NCBI RefSeq assembly: GCF_043951865.1
Contig: NZ_JBINJF010000009.1
Location: 98,886-162,885 of the forward strand
DNA: 64,000 bases
DNA from: JAMQKA01 sp043951865
Lineage (GTDB): Bacteria; Bacteroidota; Rhodothermia; Balneolales; Balneolaceae
Direction of reading: 5' to 3'
Under the pieces are notes generated by a model that did not search any database, was not told where the DNA came from, and was given only the letters and a program-made list of their open reading frames with translations. Of this stretch, positions 26,861 through 36,285 are shown piece by piece. Position numbers and translations under genes: made by a program. The first letter of the stretch is position 1. Every line of letters begins with the position of its first letter.

Positions 26861-27721
26861 ATGGCTAAAAAAATAAATTTGTTACTTGTTTTTCTTCTCC
26901 TCTTATCAATCTCCGTTCAAGGGCAGATGAAACGGGAAAGAGCTGCCCAGACACTGCAGGGTCCGGTAGAAGAGACCTTCTGGGCACCGTCGTTAATTGG
27001 GCTGAGTACCGTTGAAACATTGGCGGCTCAGAATATCAATGTTACCATTATGCACAATTTTGGCTTGATCAATAATGAACCGTTCCACCATTTTTTGGGG
27101 ATGGACTTCGGGGCTACGGTCCGCCTGGGGTTGGATTACGGGCTTACAAGCCGGTGGTCGGTTGGCGCAGGACGAACATCGCCTCATAAACAGTACGACT
27201 TCAGGTCAACATATCGACTTCTTGAACAAACAAAGACAGATGAGATCCCGGTGAGTATCGCCATAAAGGGAGATATCGGAATCGACACCAATAAAAACGG
27301 ATACAAATTCTCTGATCGACTGAACTACTTTTCCTCCCTTATGGTAGCCCGAAAATTCAGTGACCAGTTCAGTCTCCAGGTTGCCCCGCTCTACACTCAT
27401 TTTAACCGGGTATTTGCAGGCGAGGAAAAGGGACATTTCGCTATCGGGGTTGGTGCCGAGTATCATCTCTCTGATCGGTGGGCGATAATGGCAGAATATT
27501 TTCCCGTGCTGGGTAATCGCTCGGCGGGGACGACAGACGCCTTCGCCCTGGGACTTAATATCGAGACTGGCGGGCATGTCTTTCAGCTCTTCCTGAAGTC
27601 CTCAAACTGGCATACCGAACAGCATATTATTGCACAAAATAATGATGATTTTTGGGCCGGGGATATTCGTTTTGGATTCAATGTCAACCGGATATTCTGG
27701 ACAGGAGAAAAAAGAGAATAA
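26861..27721 (+). CDS. DUF5777-like beta-barrel protein
   Basis: 286 residues; signal peptide ending SVQGQ (residue 22). The remainder is an outer-membrane-style barrel (repeated strands such as HFLGMDFGATVRLGLDYGL and WAIMAEYFPVLG) and resembles the DUF5777 family, frequently found in Bacteroidota next to YceI and exported cytochrome genes. Function unknown; a channel or ligand barrel is plausible. It is coupled to the yceI gene. Confidence 0.72.
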   Translation: MAKKINLLLVFLLLLSISVQGQMKRERAAQTLQGPVEETFWAPSLIGLSTVETLAAQNINVTIMHNFGLINNEPFHHFLGMDFGATVRLGLDYGLTSRWSVGAGRTSPHKQYDFRSTYRLLEQTKTDEIPVSIAIKGDIGIDTNKNGYKFSDRLNYFSSLMVARKFSDQFSLQVAPLYTHFNRVFAGEEKGHFAIGVGAEYHLSDRWAIMAEYFPVLGNRSAGTTDAFALGLNIETGGHVFQLFLKSSNWHTEQHIIAQNNDDFWAGDIRFGFNVNRIFWTGEKRE

Positions 27722-27810
27722 ACCGTTCATACCTCTTTAAAAACAAGGGCTGACAATGCCGCTTCGCGTTGCCAGGAACGGGCTTAACAAATGATTAACG
27801 CGATGCGCTT

Positions 27811-28155
27811 TCAACTGACAAGTGAGGCCACCTCGGCGGCTATTTCACGATTGTATTCAAAGGCTAGGTTTTTATAATTGATCAAGTCCACAATGGTACC
27901 AATAACGCACAATCCCCCGGTGAGAAGGTACAGGATCCCCATCCCCACCTGCCCGATGATAAACCGGTGTATGCCCGCGGCCCCAAAAAATCCAATAACT
28001 GCCGTTAGCAAAATTGTCTGGGGATCCTTCCGCCGCGCACGGTAAACCGTGGTAAACCGTTCGGCGGTCTCATCATCCATCTTCTGCATGATTTTGGAGA
28101 CGTATACCGCTTCATCCCCTTCAATTTCAGGTAGGTGATCTATCATCCTTGCCAT
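27811..28155 (-). CDS. TM2 domain membrane protein
   Basis: 114 residues. A soluble N-terminal half (about 1-46) precedes two hydrophobic segments with the TM2 arrangement: ILLTAVIGFFGAAGIHRF, then GILYLLTGGLCVIGTIVDLI. The conserved small-residue and GxHRFYxG-like turn (GIHRFIIGQ) matches the family. Bacterial TM2 proteins have no established function. Its start lies 3 bases after the stop of the DUF2752-like gene, with which it is probably co-transcribed; small TM2/DUF2752 pairs are common in this group of bacteria. Confidence 0.85.
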   Translation of the reverse strand: MARMIDHLPEIEGDEAVYVSKIMQKMDDETAERFTTVYRARRKDPQTILLTAVIGFFGAAGIHRFIIGQVGMGILYLLTGGLCVIGTIVDLINYKNLAFEYNREIAAEVASLVS

Positions 28156-28158
28156 AAG

Positions 28159-28470
28159 CTATACTTCCATTGAGTTAACTGGATTCGTTCCAAACATCAA
28201 CTTTCTCCACAAGCAGCAGATTCTGCCGGCTAAAATCAGGACGGCCGCTGGTCCAAAAGGATGGGCCTGCAAAGCTGCCCTCCATTCTCCCCTGAAAAAA
28301 TAGGCGATCGAATGCCCCAATCCCTGACCGGGACAAAACTTGAGGTTGGCCATTTCAAAAAAACAAAATGAGAATCCATCATCGGCATATGGATTCATCA
28401 GTCCCAACAGCACCAGGCCGGTCAGCAGGGCAACCCACTCAAAGTGATCTCTGAAAAAATGTTTATCCAT
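28159..28470 (-). CDS. DUF2752-like small membrane protein
   Basis: 103 residues from the ATG at 28470. It has two or three hydrophobic spans, and NLKFCPGQGLGHSIAYFFRG with a downstream AHPFGP corresponds to the DUF2752 signature CPGCGLTRA...HP. In this copy the usual C-P-x-C-G is CPGQG, so the second Cys is missing. Function unknown. Coupled to the TM2 gene. Confidence 0.75.
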   Translation of the reverse strand: MDKHFFRDHFEWVALLTGLVLLGLMNPYADDGFSFCFFEMANLKFCPGQGLGHSIAYFFRGEWRAALQAHPFGPAAVLILAGRICCLWRKLMFGTNPVNSMEV

Positions 28471-28881
28471 ACATGCCAAGTAATGTGGATTCCACCTTAT
28501 TTCCAAATCTGTCCTCTTCGCTTGTTACAACAAAAAACGTTGGGAAACTTCACTATTGAGGCCTTTGTAATAGTTGCAGGTGACTGCTGGTGCCGTTCGA
28601 GGAATGATCTGAAATTACTCACCTTCATCTTGTTGCGAGAAGGCAACACTTGTAATCCCTCCTGTAATAAGCTAACAGCACAAGGCAGGCTCTCATCCCA
28701 AGATGATCTTGCTAATTTCATCCCCGGTTTTATTCAATGAAAAGCAGTTTTGAGCACACCTGCCCGCATATAAACGAGGGATACGTCCTCTATGGAGAGC
28801 ACATTTAAATTTGCGAAAGAAGCAGGCTATCCAGAGGGGCGCCGTTCACCCGACATTCCCCATCCCTTTACACCTTAAAAG
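28471..28881. other. Intergenic region
   Basis: 411 bases between leftward genes. I find no supported gene; an open frame at 28497-28721 on the minus strand has no recognisable family. A small hairpin TGTTGC-N6-GCAACA lies near 28632-28650, and GAGGCCTTTG near 28557 resembles one end of repeat family 1 without the rest. Confidence 0.4.
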
Positions 28882-30489
28882 CTACTCCCTTTCATCAGAT
28901 CCAAGATTGCAGCAGGCATCCCACCCCAGCGACCGAACCAGTTCCGTAGCCGTTGGGACTAGGAGCATATCAAATTGGTTTTCGGCCCGTTCGATAATTT
29001 TCCGGGCAAGAGTTTCGGTCCATTCCTCGCCGGTCCTTCTTTCATCCGACTGGTGGGCTTCGATAAACTCATTTACGAATTCAAGAAGTCCGATAATTTT
29101 ACCGGTCCACGGAATCTCTTCTCCCTGCAAGCCGGCAGGTGTACCGGTACCATCGATCCACTCATGGTGGGTTTTGACCCCCTCCTTTACGTCTTCGTGC
29201 AGCGGGAGCGGATCGATGATTATCCCACCGATTAACGGGTGTTCAAGCTCGGTCTCCATAGTCATTTGTTGAGCCAGCTGCTCCGTAACGATGTACCCTA
29301 TGTCATGCAGGCGGGCGGTGAGCTGCAGTTGCTGCTGCTCCTCCTCTTCCAACCCGAATAATGTCCCAAAATGTTTTGCAAGAGCCACCATCCTGGGGGT
29401 ATGGTGACAGGTCTGCTCGCTTCGTTTTTCCACCGTCCGAAGCATGGTATAATAGGTTTCGAGCAGTTTGTTTGTGATTTCCAGCTTTTGGTGCCGGTGG
29501 CCCAGCAGCTCCTCCAGCATGCCAAAGATCCGGGATTCGGTGCTTCGGTTCATTCCAGAGGGTCCCGAAAGTCCCAGGAAAAGGATCGCCCGCCTGTATT
29601 CGGTATTCAACTCCTTGAATACCGTTTCAGCTATGTGCAAATCAGCGGAAACCGGCGATTGGTTTTCATATTTGGCTTTAATTTCGTCCAGGGTGTCTCC
29701 GTCTGAAACGACAGACCGGAACCAGTGGCTTAGAGACGAATCAACGTTATATCTGGCCAGAAACTGGATCTCGTCACTTTTCAACTCCACGATTGCTCCC
29801 AGAGCTGCAGATTTAATATTGGCCAGGTAGGAAAGCATCAGCCCGGCCACCCGTTCAATATCTAGGGTTCCAAGTCCCTCCCGCCTTGTAAATTGACGTA
29901 CCCCGGCACCGTACACCCCGTTTTCAGATGTCTGCCCGGAATCCCTTTCCACCATCCAGTTGGAAAGTATGCGTGCAACTATCGGGAGTTTTGCTTTTAA
30001 ATGGTTCGGGCTTTTTACCTGGGGTCCAACGCAGTAAATGCCCCACGGGTTTTTGTTCTTGTACAGCGGAATATGCTCACAGTTGCCCACCGAATGGGAT
30101 GAAATACCCGGGCTCAAGAACTGGTCATCCCACCGGATTACATCCTCAATATGTTCCAGCTTCTCCTCAAATTTTTGTACCAGGGCTTCGTTCGGTTCCC
30201 GGTTCTGCTGCTCCAGGAGGCGCTCGATGTTTCCGTCAAGCGTATGGAATCTGGTGAGTTGGAGCGTATCTTCTCCGGTCTTCTTATATACGAAATGGAC
30301 AGGGGCTCTGTAGATCAGGTCAACCCATCTCGCAATATCGGTAAACCGGGGAGGCTCTTTCCTTGAAAAATGTTCTGCGGCCAGCGACCAAAACTCAAGT
30401 TCCCTCTCTGTATCGAATTCTTCCATGACTGGTGAGTTGGATCTTTGTTGCAATACCGTCTGTAAATTATGCTTGATTTCTCTGATCAT
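28882..30489 (-). CDS. HD-GYP-like signalling protein with degenerate motif
   Basis: 535 residues. The N-terminal half (about 1-330) has GAF-like folds without a clear ligand motif. A coiled-coil linker (about 335-360) leads to an HD domain at about 365-520: LHDIGYI (HD dyad; the following Lys of active enzymes is Tyr), HPLIGG, then HHEWIDGTGTPAGLQGEEIP. The last element is the HHExxDGxGYP signature with GYP changed to GTP. HD-GYP enzymes hydrolyse cyclic di-GMP, and the two changes question activity. It is part of a leftward cluster with a REC-GAF protein and a REC-kinase. Confidence 0.75.
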   Translation of the reverse strand: MIREIKHNLQTVLQQRSNSPVMEEFDTERELEFWSLAAEHFSRKEPPRFTDIARWVDLIYRAPVHFVYKKTGEDTLQLTRFHTLDGNIERLLEQQNREPNEALVQKFEEKLEHIEDVIRWDDQFLSPGISSHSVGNCEHIPLYKNKNPWGIYCVGPQVKSPNHLKAKLPIVARILSNWMVERDSGQTSENGVYGAGVRQFTRREGLGTLDIERVAGLMLSYLANIKSAALGAIVELKSDEIQFLARYNVDSSLSHWFRSVVSDGDTLDEIKAKYENQSPVSADLHIAETVFKELNTEYRRAILFLGLSGPSGMNRSTESRIFGMLEELLGHRHQKLEITNKLLETYYTMLRTVEKRSEQTCHHTPRMVALAKHFGTLFGLEEEEQQQLQLTARLHDIGYIVTEQLAQQMTMETELEHPLIGGIIIDPLPLHEDVKEGVKTHHEWIDGTGTPAGLQGEEIPWTGKIIGLLEFVNEFIEAHQSDERRTGEEWTETLARKIIERAENQFDMLLVPTATELVRSLGWDACCNLGSDERE

Positions 30490-30501
30490 AGTGTTTGTAT
30501 C

Positions 30502-30726
30502 TTATCCCCGGCGATGTAGTCTCTCTGTCTTTTCTGGTCGTTTACGGCTAATGCTATCCCGCAACTCAATAGTTATCAGTCTCTTAATTATAAATGCATA
30601 ATGATAGCAATGCCAATAGAATAATCTAATAAAGAGAGATAGCCGGGACCAGCTGATCAACACCACAAGCAGCAGTAGTATGAATGCGATAATATTTCGG
30701 CTGTTCACCTTGGTTGTGTGACACAT
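30502..30726 (-). CDS. Possible small membrane protein
   Basis: 74 codons with one hydrophobic segment (IIAFILLLLVVLISW, near residues 12-26) and a basic C-terminus. It lies in the gap between two signalling genes and has the same strand. No family is recognised, so it may be chance. Confidence 0.2.
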   Translation of the reverse strand: MCHTTKVNSRNIIAFILLLLVVLISWSRLSLFIRLFYWHCYHYAFIIKRLITIELRDSISRKRPEKTERLHRRG

Positions 30727-30773
30727 GGATATACATGGTAAACATTTGCACAGCAGTACGTTGCAAAATTTAT

Positions 30774-31703
30774 CTATATATCTTTATAAAGCCTCCAGAA
30801 AATGGACCCTATCTGGGTGAGCAGCTTTGATATTACCTTGAACTCCTTCGTTGAAAACAGTTTGTTCCGTTTGAGAATAACGTAGGCAAACAGGTCGGTA
30901 TCTTCAGGAATACTCATTTTATTCCTCAAAAGCTTGCGTTCGTCAATCGCAAACATCGGGATCCCGATTTCAGCCGGAAAATTGTGTTCTTTCGAAAAAT
31001 CGGCCAGTACTCCCCTCTCCTCGTTAAACACGTGATTGGTCATATAGGGCTCTTTATCAGCCAGCAGCTGCTGGAACGTCTGCTCCTTTTTCAGCTCTGT
31101 ACCCCCATAATCCGGCGGCAAGCTTTTTCCTGAAGAGGAGATCATATTTGGCTTTCCCCCGGAAATAGTCCAAAACGAGATCGAATCGATATTAAATATA
31201 CGCTGGAACTGCTGGCACAATGTTCGGGCCGTGGATACGAAATCGCCTCCGATCGCTTCAGACATCAAGGCGGAAACCAGGCGCTTTTTATTGATCACCA
31301 GCTTGTTCGAAATATCCGGCAGATCGATATTGGTTACCAGCTTCATCCGGACCCGGTTCAGGACCTCCTCCTGTTGGTCGACAAACATTGGCTTTTCAAT
31401 AAAGTCGGCCGCCCCCAGCTCCAGGGCCTTTTTCTCTTTATCAACCGTGGGCAAATTGGTGATCACCAGTACGGGAATCGCCCTTTTTTCAGCATCCTCC
31501 ATCAGCGATTCCAGGAATTCAAGACCGCTGATCCCGGGCATGTGTATATCCGACATGATAAGATTCACCACCTTTTCAGACAGAATGTCGATTCCCTCTT
31601 GGGCATCCCTGGCGTGGATCAGGGTAAACTCCTCTCCCAGCAGGTTTTTGGCCATAATGTGCATCGGCTCATCATCATCGATTACTAGTATATTGTAATC
31701 CAT
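30774..31703 (-). CDS. Response regulator: receiver plus GAF-like domain
   Basis: 309 residues. The receiver domain (about 1-125) has the acidic DDDE pair (residues 9-12), phospho-Asp in IMSDIHMPG (near residue 56) and Lys in FIEKPMF (near 107). Residues about 160-305 form a GAF-like alpha/beta domain (FNIDSISFWTISGGKPNM). There is no DNA-binding or enzymatic output, so it may work by protein interaction. The sensor-type gene upstream by 27 bases is a REC-histidine kinase; the two are probably partners. Confidence 0.8.
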   Translation of the reverse strand: MDYNILVIDDDEPMHIMAKNLLGEEFTLIHARDAQEGIDILSEKVVNLIMSDIHMPGISGLEFLESLMEDAEKRAIPVLVITNLPTVDKEKKALELGAADFIEKPMFVDQQEEVLNRVRMKLVTNIDLPDISNKLVINKKRLVSALMSEAIGGDFVSTARTLCQQFQRIFNIDSISFWTISGGKPNMISSSGKSLPPDYGGTELKKEQTFQQLLADKEPYMTNHVFNEERGVLADFSKEHNFPAEIGIPMFAIDERKLLRNKMSIPEDTDLFAYVILKRNKLFSTKEFKVISKLLTQIGSIFWRLYKDI

Positions 31704-31730
31704 TGAACAGCAATACTTTATATTATTTAT

Positions 31731-32879
31731 CTAATTTATTTTAGGGAGGCGGATAATAAAGGTTGTACCCTCCCCTTCATCCGATTCAATCAACACTTTA
31801 CCCCCGTGTAATTCCGTAAACTGTTGAATAATATCAAGCCCGATTCCCGATCCTGTCTCTCCCCTTGTGCCCAAACGAACGGTTTTTTGCCCGTTGTTGC
31901 CCAGCAGTTTTTTTATCTCTTCTTTTGGGATACCCATCCCTGTATCGGACACCAAAATTTCCACCTCATTTTCATCCCGCTTTTCCGAAAGTTCGATCGA
32001 GACTGTTCCCCCTTCGGGAGTAAACTTCAGGGCATTGGAGACCAGGTTTCCAACAACCTGGCTCATTTTTTGGCGATCCAGTTTCATATCCACCGGTTGC
32101 TCTGCATTTAGCTTGAATTTGATATTTTTGGTCAGTGCCGTGGGCTGATGCAGCTCCACCGCATCTTTGATCACCTGTTTCAAATTCACTTCTTCCGTTG
32201 CCAACTCGGAAATACTTTTTTTCGCCTTGTCCTTATTTAACATATCTACCACCAACTGCTGAATTTTTCTCCCGCTCTCTTCAATAGAGTTGTACATTTT
32301 CAGCTGATCCTCAGTTGAAAGGGCGCTGGCCGACTGCGAGAGTATCTGGGCCACCCCGATGATACCCGTTACCGGATTCCGAATGTCGTGGCTCAAAATT
32401 CGCATCAATTCATCTTTTCGATTGTTCAAGGCATTCAACCGCTGCTCGCGCACGCGTAGCTCGTCAATTTTTTCTTCCAGCTCGTCCTGCAGCTGCTTCA
32501 GCCTTACATGCAGTTCAATACGGGCCAATACCTCCTCGCGCTGAAACGGCTTGGTGATATAATCCACTCCTCCCACCTTGAATCCTTTCACTTTCGAATC
32601 GGTCTCGGAGAGCGCGCTCAAAAAAATGATGGGAACATCTTCGGTGGATTCCTGCGCTTTCATTTTTTTACAAACCTCATAGCCGTCCATACCGGGCATC
32701 ACGATATCCAGGAGCATGATATCCGGCGGAGTCAGTTCAACAATCTGCAGCGCCTCCTTTCCGTTTGAGGCGTCGAGAATATTATACCCTTCCCGCTTTA
32801 AAACGTGTGATAATAGCCATACATTTTGCTCCGAGTCATCGACTATGAGAATGGTCGTATTCTCAGAATTTTCTGCCAT
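31731..32879 (-). CDS. Receiver-histidine kinase hybrid (cytosolic)
   Basis: 382 residues with no transmembrane segment. An N-terminal receiver (about 10-125; phospho-Asp in IMLLDIVMPGMDG, near 58; Lys in YITKPFQ) joins a coiled coil (about 130-160). DHp follows with H-box LSHDIRNPVTGI (His near 165), then the ATPase with N box NLVSNALKFTPEGG, G1 DTGMGIPKEE and G2 GSGIGLDI. The kinase itself is thus under control of a phosphorylated receiver. It is the first gene of the leftward signalling cluster, divergent from the TonB receptor. Confidence 0.9.
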   Translation of the reverse strand: MAENSENTTILIVDDSEQNVWLLSHVLKREGYNILDASNGKEALQIVELTPPDIMLLDIVMPGMDGYEVCKKMKAQESTEDVPIIFLSALSETDSKVKGFKVGGVDYITKPFQREEVLARIELHVRLKQLQDELEEKIDELRVREQRLNALNNRKDELMRILSHDIRNPVTGIIGVAQILSQSASALSTEDQLKMYNSIEESGRKIQQLVVDMLNKDKAKKSISELATEEVNLKQVIKDAVELHQPTALTKNIKFKLNAEQPVDMKLDRQKMSQVVGNLVSNALKFTPEGGTVSIELSEKRDENEVEILVSDTGMGIPKEEIKKLLGNNGQKTVRLGTRGETGSGIGLDIIQQFTELHGGKVLIESDEGEGTTFIIRLPKIN

Positions 32880-33015
32880 TATTTTATGTTATACTGATTT
32901 GATTCGAAATATCTTGGATAGCCCAAATGTAACATACTAATGAGTGTTCTCAAATTGGGATATAGATATATTCGGTAGAAGCTATGACAAACCCGGGAAT
33001 CACCGGTATAAACTG

Positions 33016-33046
33016 GCTTATAAATTCAAAACCGCAATTTATAAGC
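33016..33046. promoter_or_regulatory. Perfect 11-base inverted repeat upstream of TonB receptor
   Basis: GCTTATAAATT (33016-33026), nine-base spacer, AATTTATAAGC (33036-33046). It lies 115 bases before the TonB receptor start and 137 bases from the divergent kinase start. It may be an operator or, on the plus strand, a leader hairpin. Confidence 0.4.
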
Positions 33047-33160
33047 TGTCAGCTGATGATTTCGGGCACCTGAACACGTCATCAACGGGTCAAAGTACGG
33101 TTTGCAAAGCCGTTTCAGTATTTACCTTAACCAACAAACAGAGTTAGAATCATACAATCC

Positions 33161-35236
33161 ATGTTGAATATCTTTTTTAGTCTCAGGCAGTCTTTGCGCT
33201 CATTTTTCCTGTACCTCGCATTGTTCCTCTGTAGCTGCGGAATATCAATCGCGCAGGATCAATCCCCGGCCCCGTCCGATACCCTGCGGGCCTCCCTCGA
33301 GGCCATCGAGGTGCGGGCGGCCCATTCGGCGATCAGTTCTGAACAGCCTCCCTTTTCGCTGAGCATGCTGACCAACTCCAGCCGACAGCTTACCCACAAG
33401 GCCCCGATTACCATGGACGACCTGTTCACCCAGGTGCCGGGCATATGGATCAATGACCGTGAAAACTACGCCCTGGGAGAACGGATTACTGTTCGGGGCG
33501 TAGGATGGCGCGCCCAGTTCGGGGTCCGGGGCATCCAGGTGGTAATGGATGGCATCCCCCTGACGATGGCCGACGGGCAGGCAATGCTCACGGTGGTGGA
33601 TCCGGCCTTTATTCAGCGGGCTGAGCTCGTGCGGGGACCCTCCTCGATGTTCTGGGGCAACAGCAGCGGCGGGGTGCTCTACCTGAATACCAGCCCACCA
33701 GCCAATACCCAGTCCCCATTCATGGTTCGGGGGACTGTCGGATCGTACGGGCTCAAAAAGACCGATGTCCAGTTTACACAAAAATTTGGCAATCATGGAG
33801 TTAGCGGGTATGCCTCATACTTAAATCAAGCCGGATACCGCGATCATAGTGAAGTCCGCATCGGCCGGGCGGGCGTTACCGGGGCGATCGACCTGGATGC
33901 CGATAACCGGCTCGAGTACTTCGGGGCATATGCCAACATGCCGGAAGCCGAACATCCCAGCAGTCTCACCCGACAGCAGGTCCGGGAGGACCCCACCCAG
34001 GCCAACGGATTTTTCCAGAATTTCGGGGCCGGCAAGCAGATCAGCCAGGGACAGGGAGGCATCAGCTTCTCAAATACCAGCTCGCTCGGTTTCTTCAAGG
34101 CCACCGCCTACGGCACCTTCCGGGATCTTGACAATCCGCTGCCGTTCGGGGTTATCGACCTTCAGCGAAAAGCCGGCGGAGCACGCGCCACACTTCAGCA
34201 GCAGATGGGGAACCTTTCGGTTAATATCGGGGTGGAAAGCAAACTCCAGCACGACGACCGCACTGAGTACAACGCCGATGCCGATCAACCCGACAAGCGC
34301 GGACCGGTGGACCTGGACCAGGTGGAAAAGGTCAACAACCATGCCGGATTCTTGACCGCTTCCTATGATGTGGGAAATCTGAAACTGCTCGGTTCGCTCC
34401 GGTATGACTGGATCCGTTTCGAGGCCGACTCCGATTCAATTGCCCTTGCCGGCAAACGTAACTTCCAAGCGCTCAGTCCGGGAATTGGCCTGAATTACTC
34501 GCTCGGCTCCGTCGACATTTACAGCAACCTCAGCACCGGGTTTGAAGCGCCGACGGCCAACGAGCTGAGCAACCGGCCCGAAGGCGGTAACGGATTTAAT
34601 CCCAACCTGGGCCCTGAAAAGACCGTGGGGCTGGAACTCGGCGGGCGCGGGCAGCTGTGGTCGTCCCGGCTCTCATTTGATATTGCGGGTTATAACCTGT
34701 GGATCACCGACCTTTTGTTTCCCTACCGGCTGGAAGTTAACGGTCCCGACTATTACCGCAACCAGGGCGAAACAATCCACCGGGGCATTGAGGCCAACCT
34801 GAACTACCGGTTTTCGCACAGCCTGCAGGCCGAGCTCACCTACAACTTTACCGACGCCTATTTCAACCGGGCCTCTACCCGCGACAGTGTTTCCCTGGAC
34901 GGGAATGCCGTTCCGGGAGTCCCTGAGCACCGGTTTTCGGGCGCCCTGCACTGGCGACCCGGTCAACTGTGGATAACCACCGACCTTCAACATGTCAGTG
35001 AATTTGCCGTGGACAACCTGAATACCGCGTTCAACGAGGAATACTGGGTCGTCAATGGACGGGCCAGTTATAACGAGCTTCAGCTGGGAGCCGATGTGAG
35101 GCTGAGCCCCTTTGTTGCGGTCAACAATATCTTTGACGCCCGTTACAACGGTTCGGTGGTGGTCAACGCGGGAGGCAATTATTACGAGCCGGCCGCCGGG
35201 ATCAACTGGAGAACCGGGATCAGCCTGCAGTTTTGA
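33161..35236 (+). CDS. TonB-dependent outer-membrane receptor
   Basis: 691 residues; signal peptide (about 1-30, ending GISIAQ). The plug domain (about 50-170) shows the TonB-box-proximal region, PGIWINDRENYALGERITVRGVG (read in two parts: PGIWINDREN and RITVRGVGWRAQFG) and ELVRGPSSMFWGNSSGGVLYL. The beta barrel fills the rest and ends in NWRTGISLQF. Members import siderophores, vitamin B12 or glycans using TonB energy; no SusD-like partner or ligand gene is adjacent, so the substrate is unknown. I saw no Fur box. Confidence 0.92.
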   Translation: MLNIFFSLRQSLRSFFLYLALFLCSCGISIAQDQSPAPSDTLRASLEAIEVRAAHSAISSEQPPFSLSMLTNSSRQLTHKAPITMDDLFTQVPGIWINDRENYALGERITVRGVGWRAQFGVRGIQVVMDGIPLTMADGQAMLTVVDPAFIQRAELVRGPSSMFWGNSSGGVLYLNTSPPANTQSPFMVRGTVGSYGLKKTDVQFTQKFGNHGVSGYASYLNQAGYRDHSEVRIGRAGVTGAIDLDADNRLEYFGAYANMPEAEHPSSLTRQQVREDPTQANGFFQNFGAGKQISQGQGGISFSNTSSLGFFKATAYGTFRDLDNPLPFGVIDLQRKAGGARATLQQQMGNLSVNIGVESKLQHDDRTEYNADADQPDKRGPVDLDQVEKVNNHAGFLTASYDVGNLKLLGSLRYDWIRFEADSDSIALAGKRNFQALSPGIGLNYSLGSVDIYSNLSTGFEAPTANELSNRPEGGNGFNPNLGPEKTVGLELGGRGQLWSSRLSFDIAGYNLWITDLLFPYRLEVNGPDYYRNQGETIHRGIEANLNYRFSHSLQAELTYNFTDAYFNRASTRDSVSLDGNAVPGVPEHRFSGALHWRPGQLWITTDLQHVSEFAVDNLNTAFNEEYWVVNGRASYNELQLGADVRLSPFVAVNNIFDARYNGSVVVNAGGNYYEPAAGINWRTGISLQF

Positions 35237-35299
35237 TTCTGGCACTCAACCAACCATGGAGGGCGGCAACAGGGTATATGTGCTCTTCAGGTGCGGCAG

Positions 35300-35989
35300 T
35301 TACGCACCGTATGCGTGTACCTTATCACAAATCAGGCGCAGGGTCCCCTCGAGGTCGCCCTTGGCCGTTTTAAAAGCATCGGCGTCGATGGTGAGTGGTG
35401 CACCGAGCACAACAAGCGGAGCCCCATACTCCGGGCAACGGACCGCCTCATCAAGTGAAAGTCCCCCGACGGCCTGTACCGGCACGTCTACCGCCTGCAC
35501 CACATCCCGGAGTTGATCCAGTGGACTCGGTTTCAGTTTTCCCGAAGCTTCAATTCCCCGGCGTTCATCATACCCGATATGATGAATGACATAATCGCAT
35601 CCCAGTGATTCCAGCCGCCGGGCTCCGGCCACCATATCGGTACAGGCCAGGTTGTCTCCCATCACTTTGACGTCGTATTCTTTTCCCGCCCGTACAACCG
35701 CCTTAATCGTCTCTTCATGGGCCCGGGCCATCACCACCACGTGCGTAGCGCCGGCCTTTGCCATCATCTCAGCCTCCAGGTATCCGCCATCCATGGTCTT
35801 AAGATCGGCAACAATCGGAACATCGGGGAATGCCTGCCGCAATTTACGAACACCGTGCAGCCCCTCGGCCAGTATCAGCGGGGTGCCGGCCTCCAGCCAG
35901 TCAACGCCCGCTTTTAATGCGGTCTCAGCCGTATCCAGGGCTTCATCAATACTGGTTAAATCGAGTGATATTTGTACTATCGGTTTCAT
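35300..35989 (-). CDS. OMP-decarboxylase-superfamily protein: hexulose-6-phosphate synthase/keto-gulonate-6-P decarboxylase type
   Basis: 229 residues from the ATG at 35989 (the TTG before it is unlikely). The TIM barrel has the active-site block IVADLKTMDGG (Asp-x-Lys-x-x-Asp, near residues 60-69), followed by THVVVMARAHEETI and VHHIGYDERRG. This DxKxxD motif belongs to HPS and 3-keto-L-gulonate-6-phosphate decarboxylase. HPS normally pairs with a hexulose-6-phosphate isomerase, which I do not see here, so formaldehyde fixation is not proven; ascorbate/pentose-type sugar decarboxylation is the alternative. It converges on the TonB receptor gene. Confidence 0.78.
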   Translation of the reverse strand: MKPIVQISLDLTSIDEALDTAETALKAGVDWLEAGTPLILAEGLHGVRKLRQAFPDVPIVADLKTMDGGYLEAEMMAKAGATHVVVMARAHEETIKAVVRAGKEYDVKVMGDNLACTDMVAGARRLESLGCDYVIHHIGYDERRGIEASGKLKPSPLDQLRDVVQAVDVPVQAVGGLSLDEAVRCPEYGAPLVVLGAPLTIDADAFKTAKGDLEGTLRLICDKVHAYGA

Positions 35990-36274
35990 CAAAACAGTGC
36001 TGTTTATTTTTTTATTTGGAATTTATGCCGGCTGCTCTTCAGGGTGATCTAACCCGGGGCTGCTAAAATCAATGTAATCAATACCCGGGGAACGCAAAAA
36101 AATGTCTCCTGCCGGTCAGCGGTATGCAGTCCACAGGGACAAACCCCTCATTAAATCATTCAAATATATAGAGTTATGAAAAATTTAATGCTAAAAGATT
36201 GTTTATTAAAAGTTTGTAACAGAAACCCACTCGTGGCACTCCTATATTATCATCTACAGGAAAAGCAAATGCCC

Positions 36275-36280
36275 GGAGGA
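36275..36280 (+). promoter_or_regulatory. Strong ribosome-binding site
   Basis: GGAGGA lies five bases upstream of the ATG at 36286. It settles this start for an otherwise unrecognised gene. Confidence 0.7.
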
Positions 36281-36285
36281 CCATC

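Noticed and set aside
32944..33147. Short open frame before the TonB receptor
   Set aside because: It spans the inverted repeat at 33016-33046, has no family and weak start context; better explained as leader sequence.
35300..35989. Ribulose monophosphate formaldehyde pathway
   Set aside because: Only an HPS-like decarboxylase is visible; no hexulose-6-phosphate isomerase is adjacent, so the pathway is not claimed.
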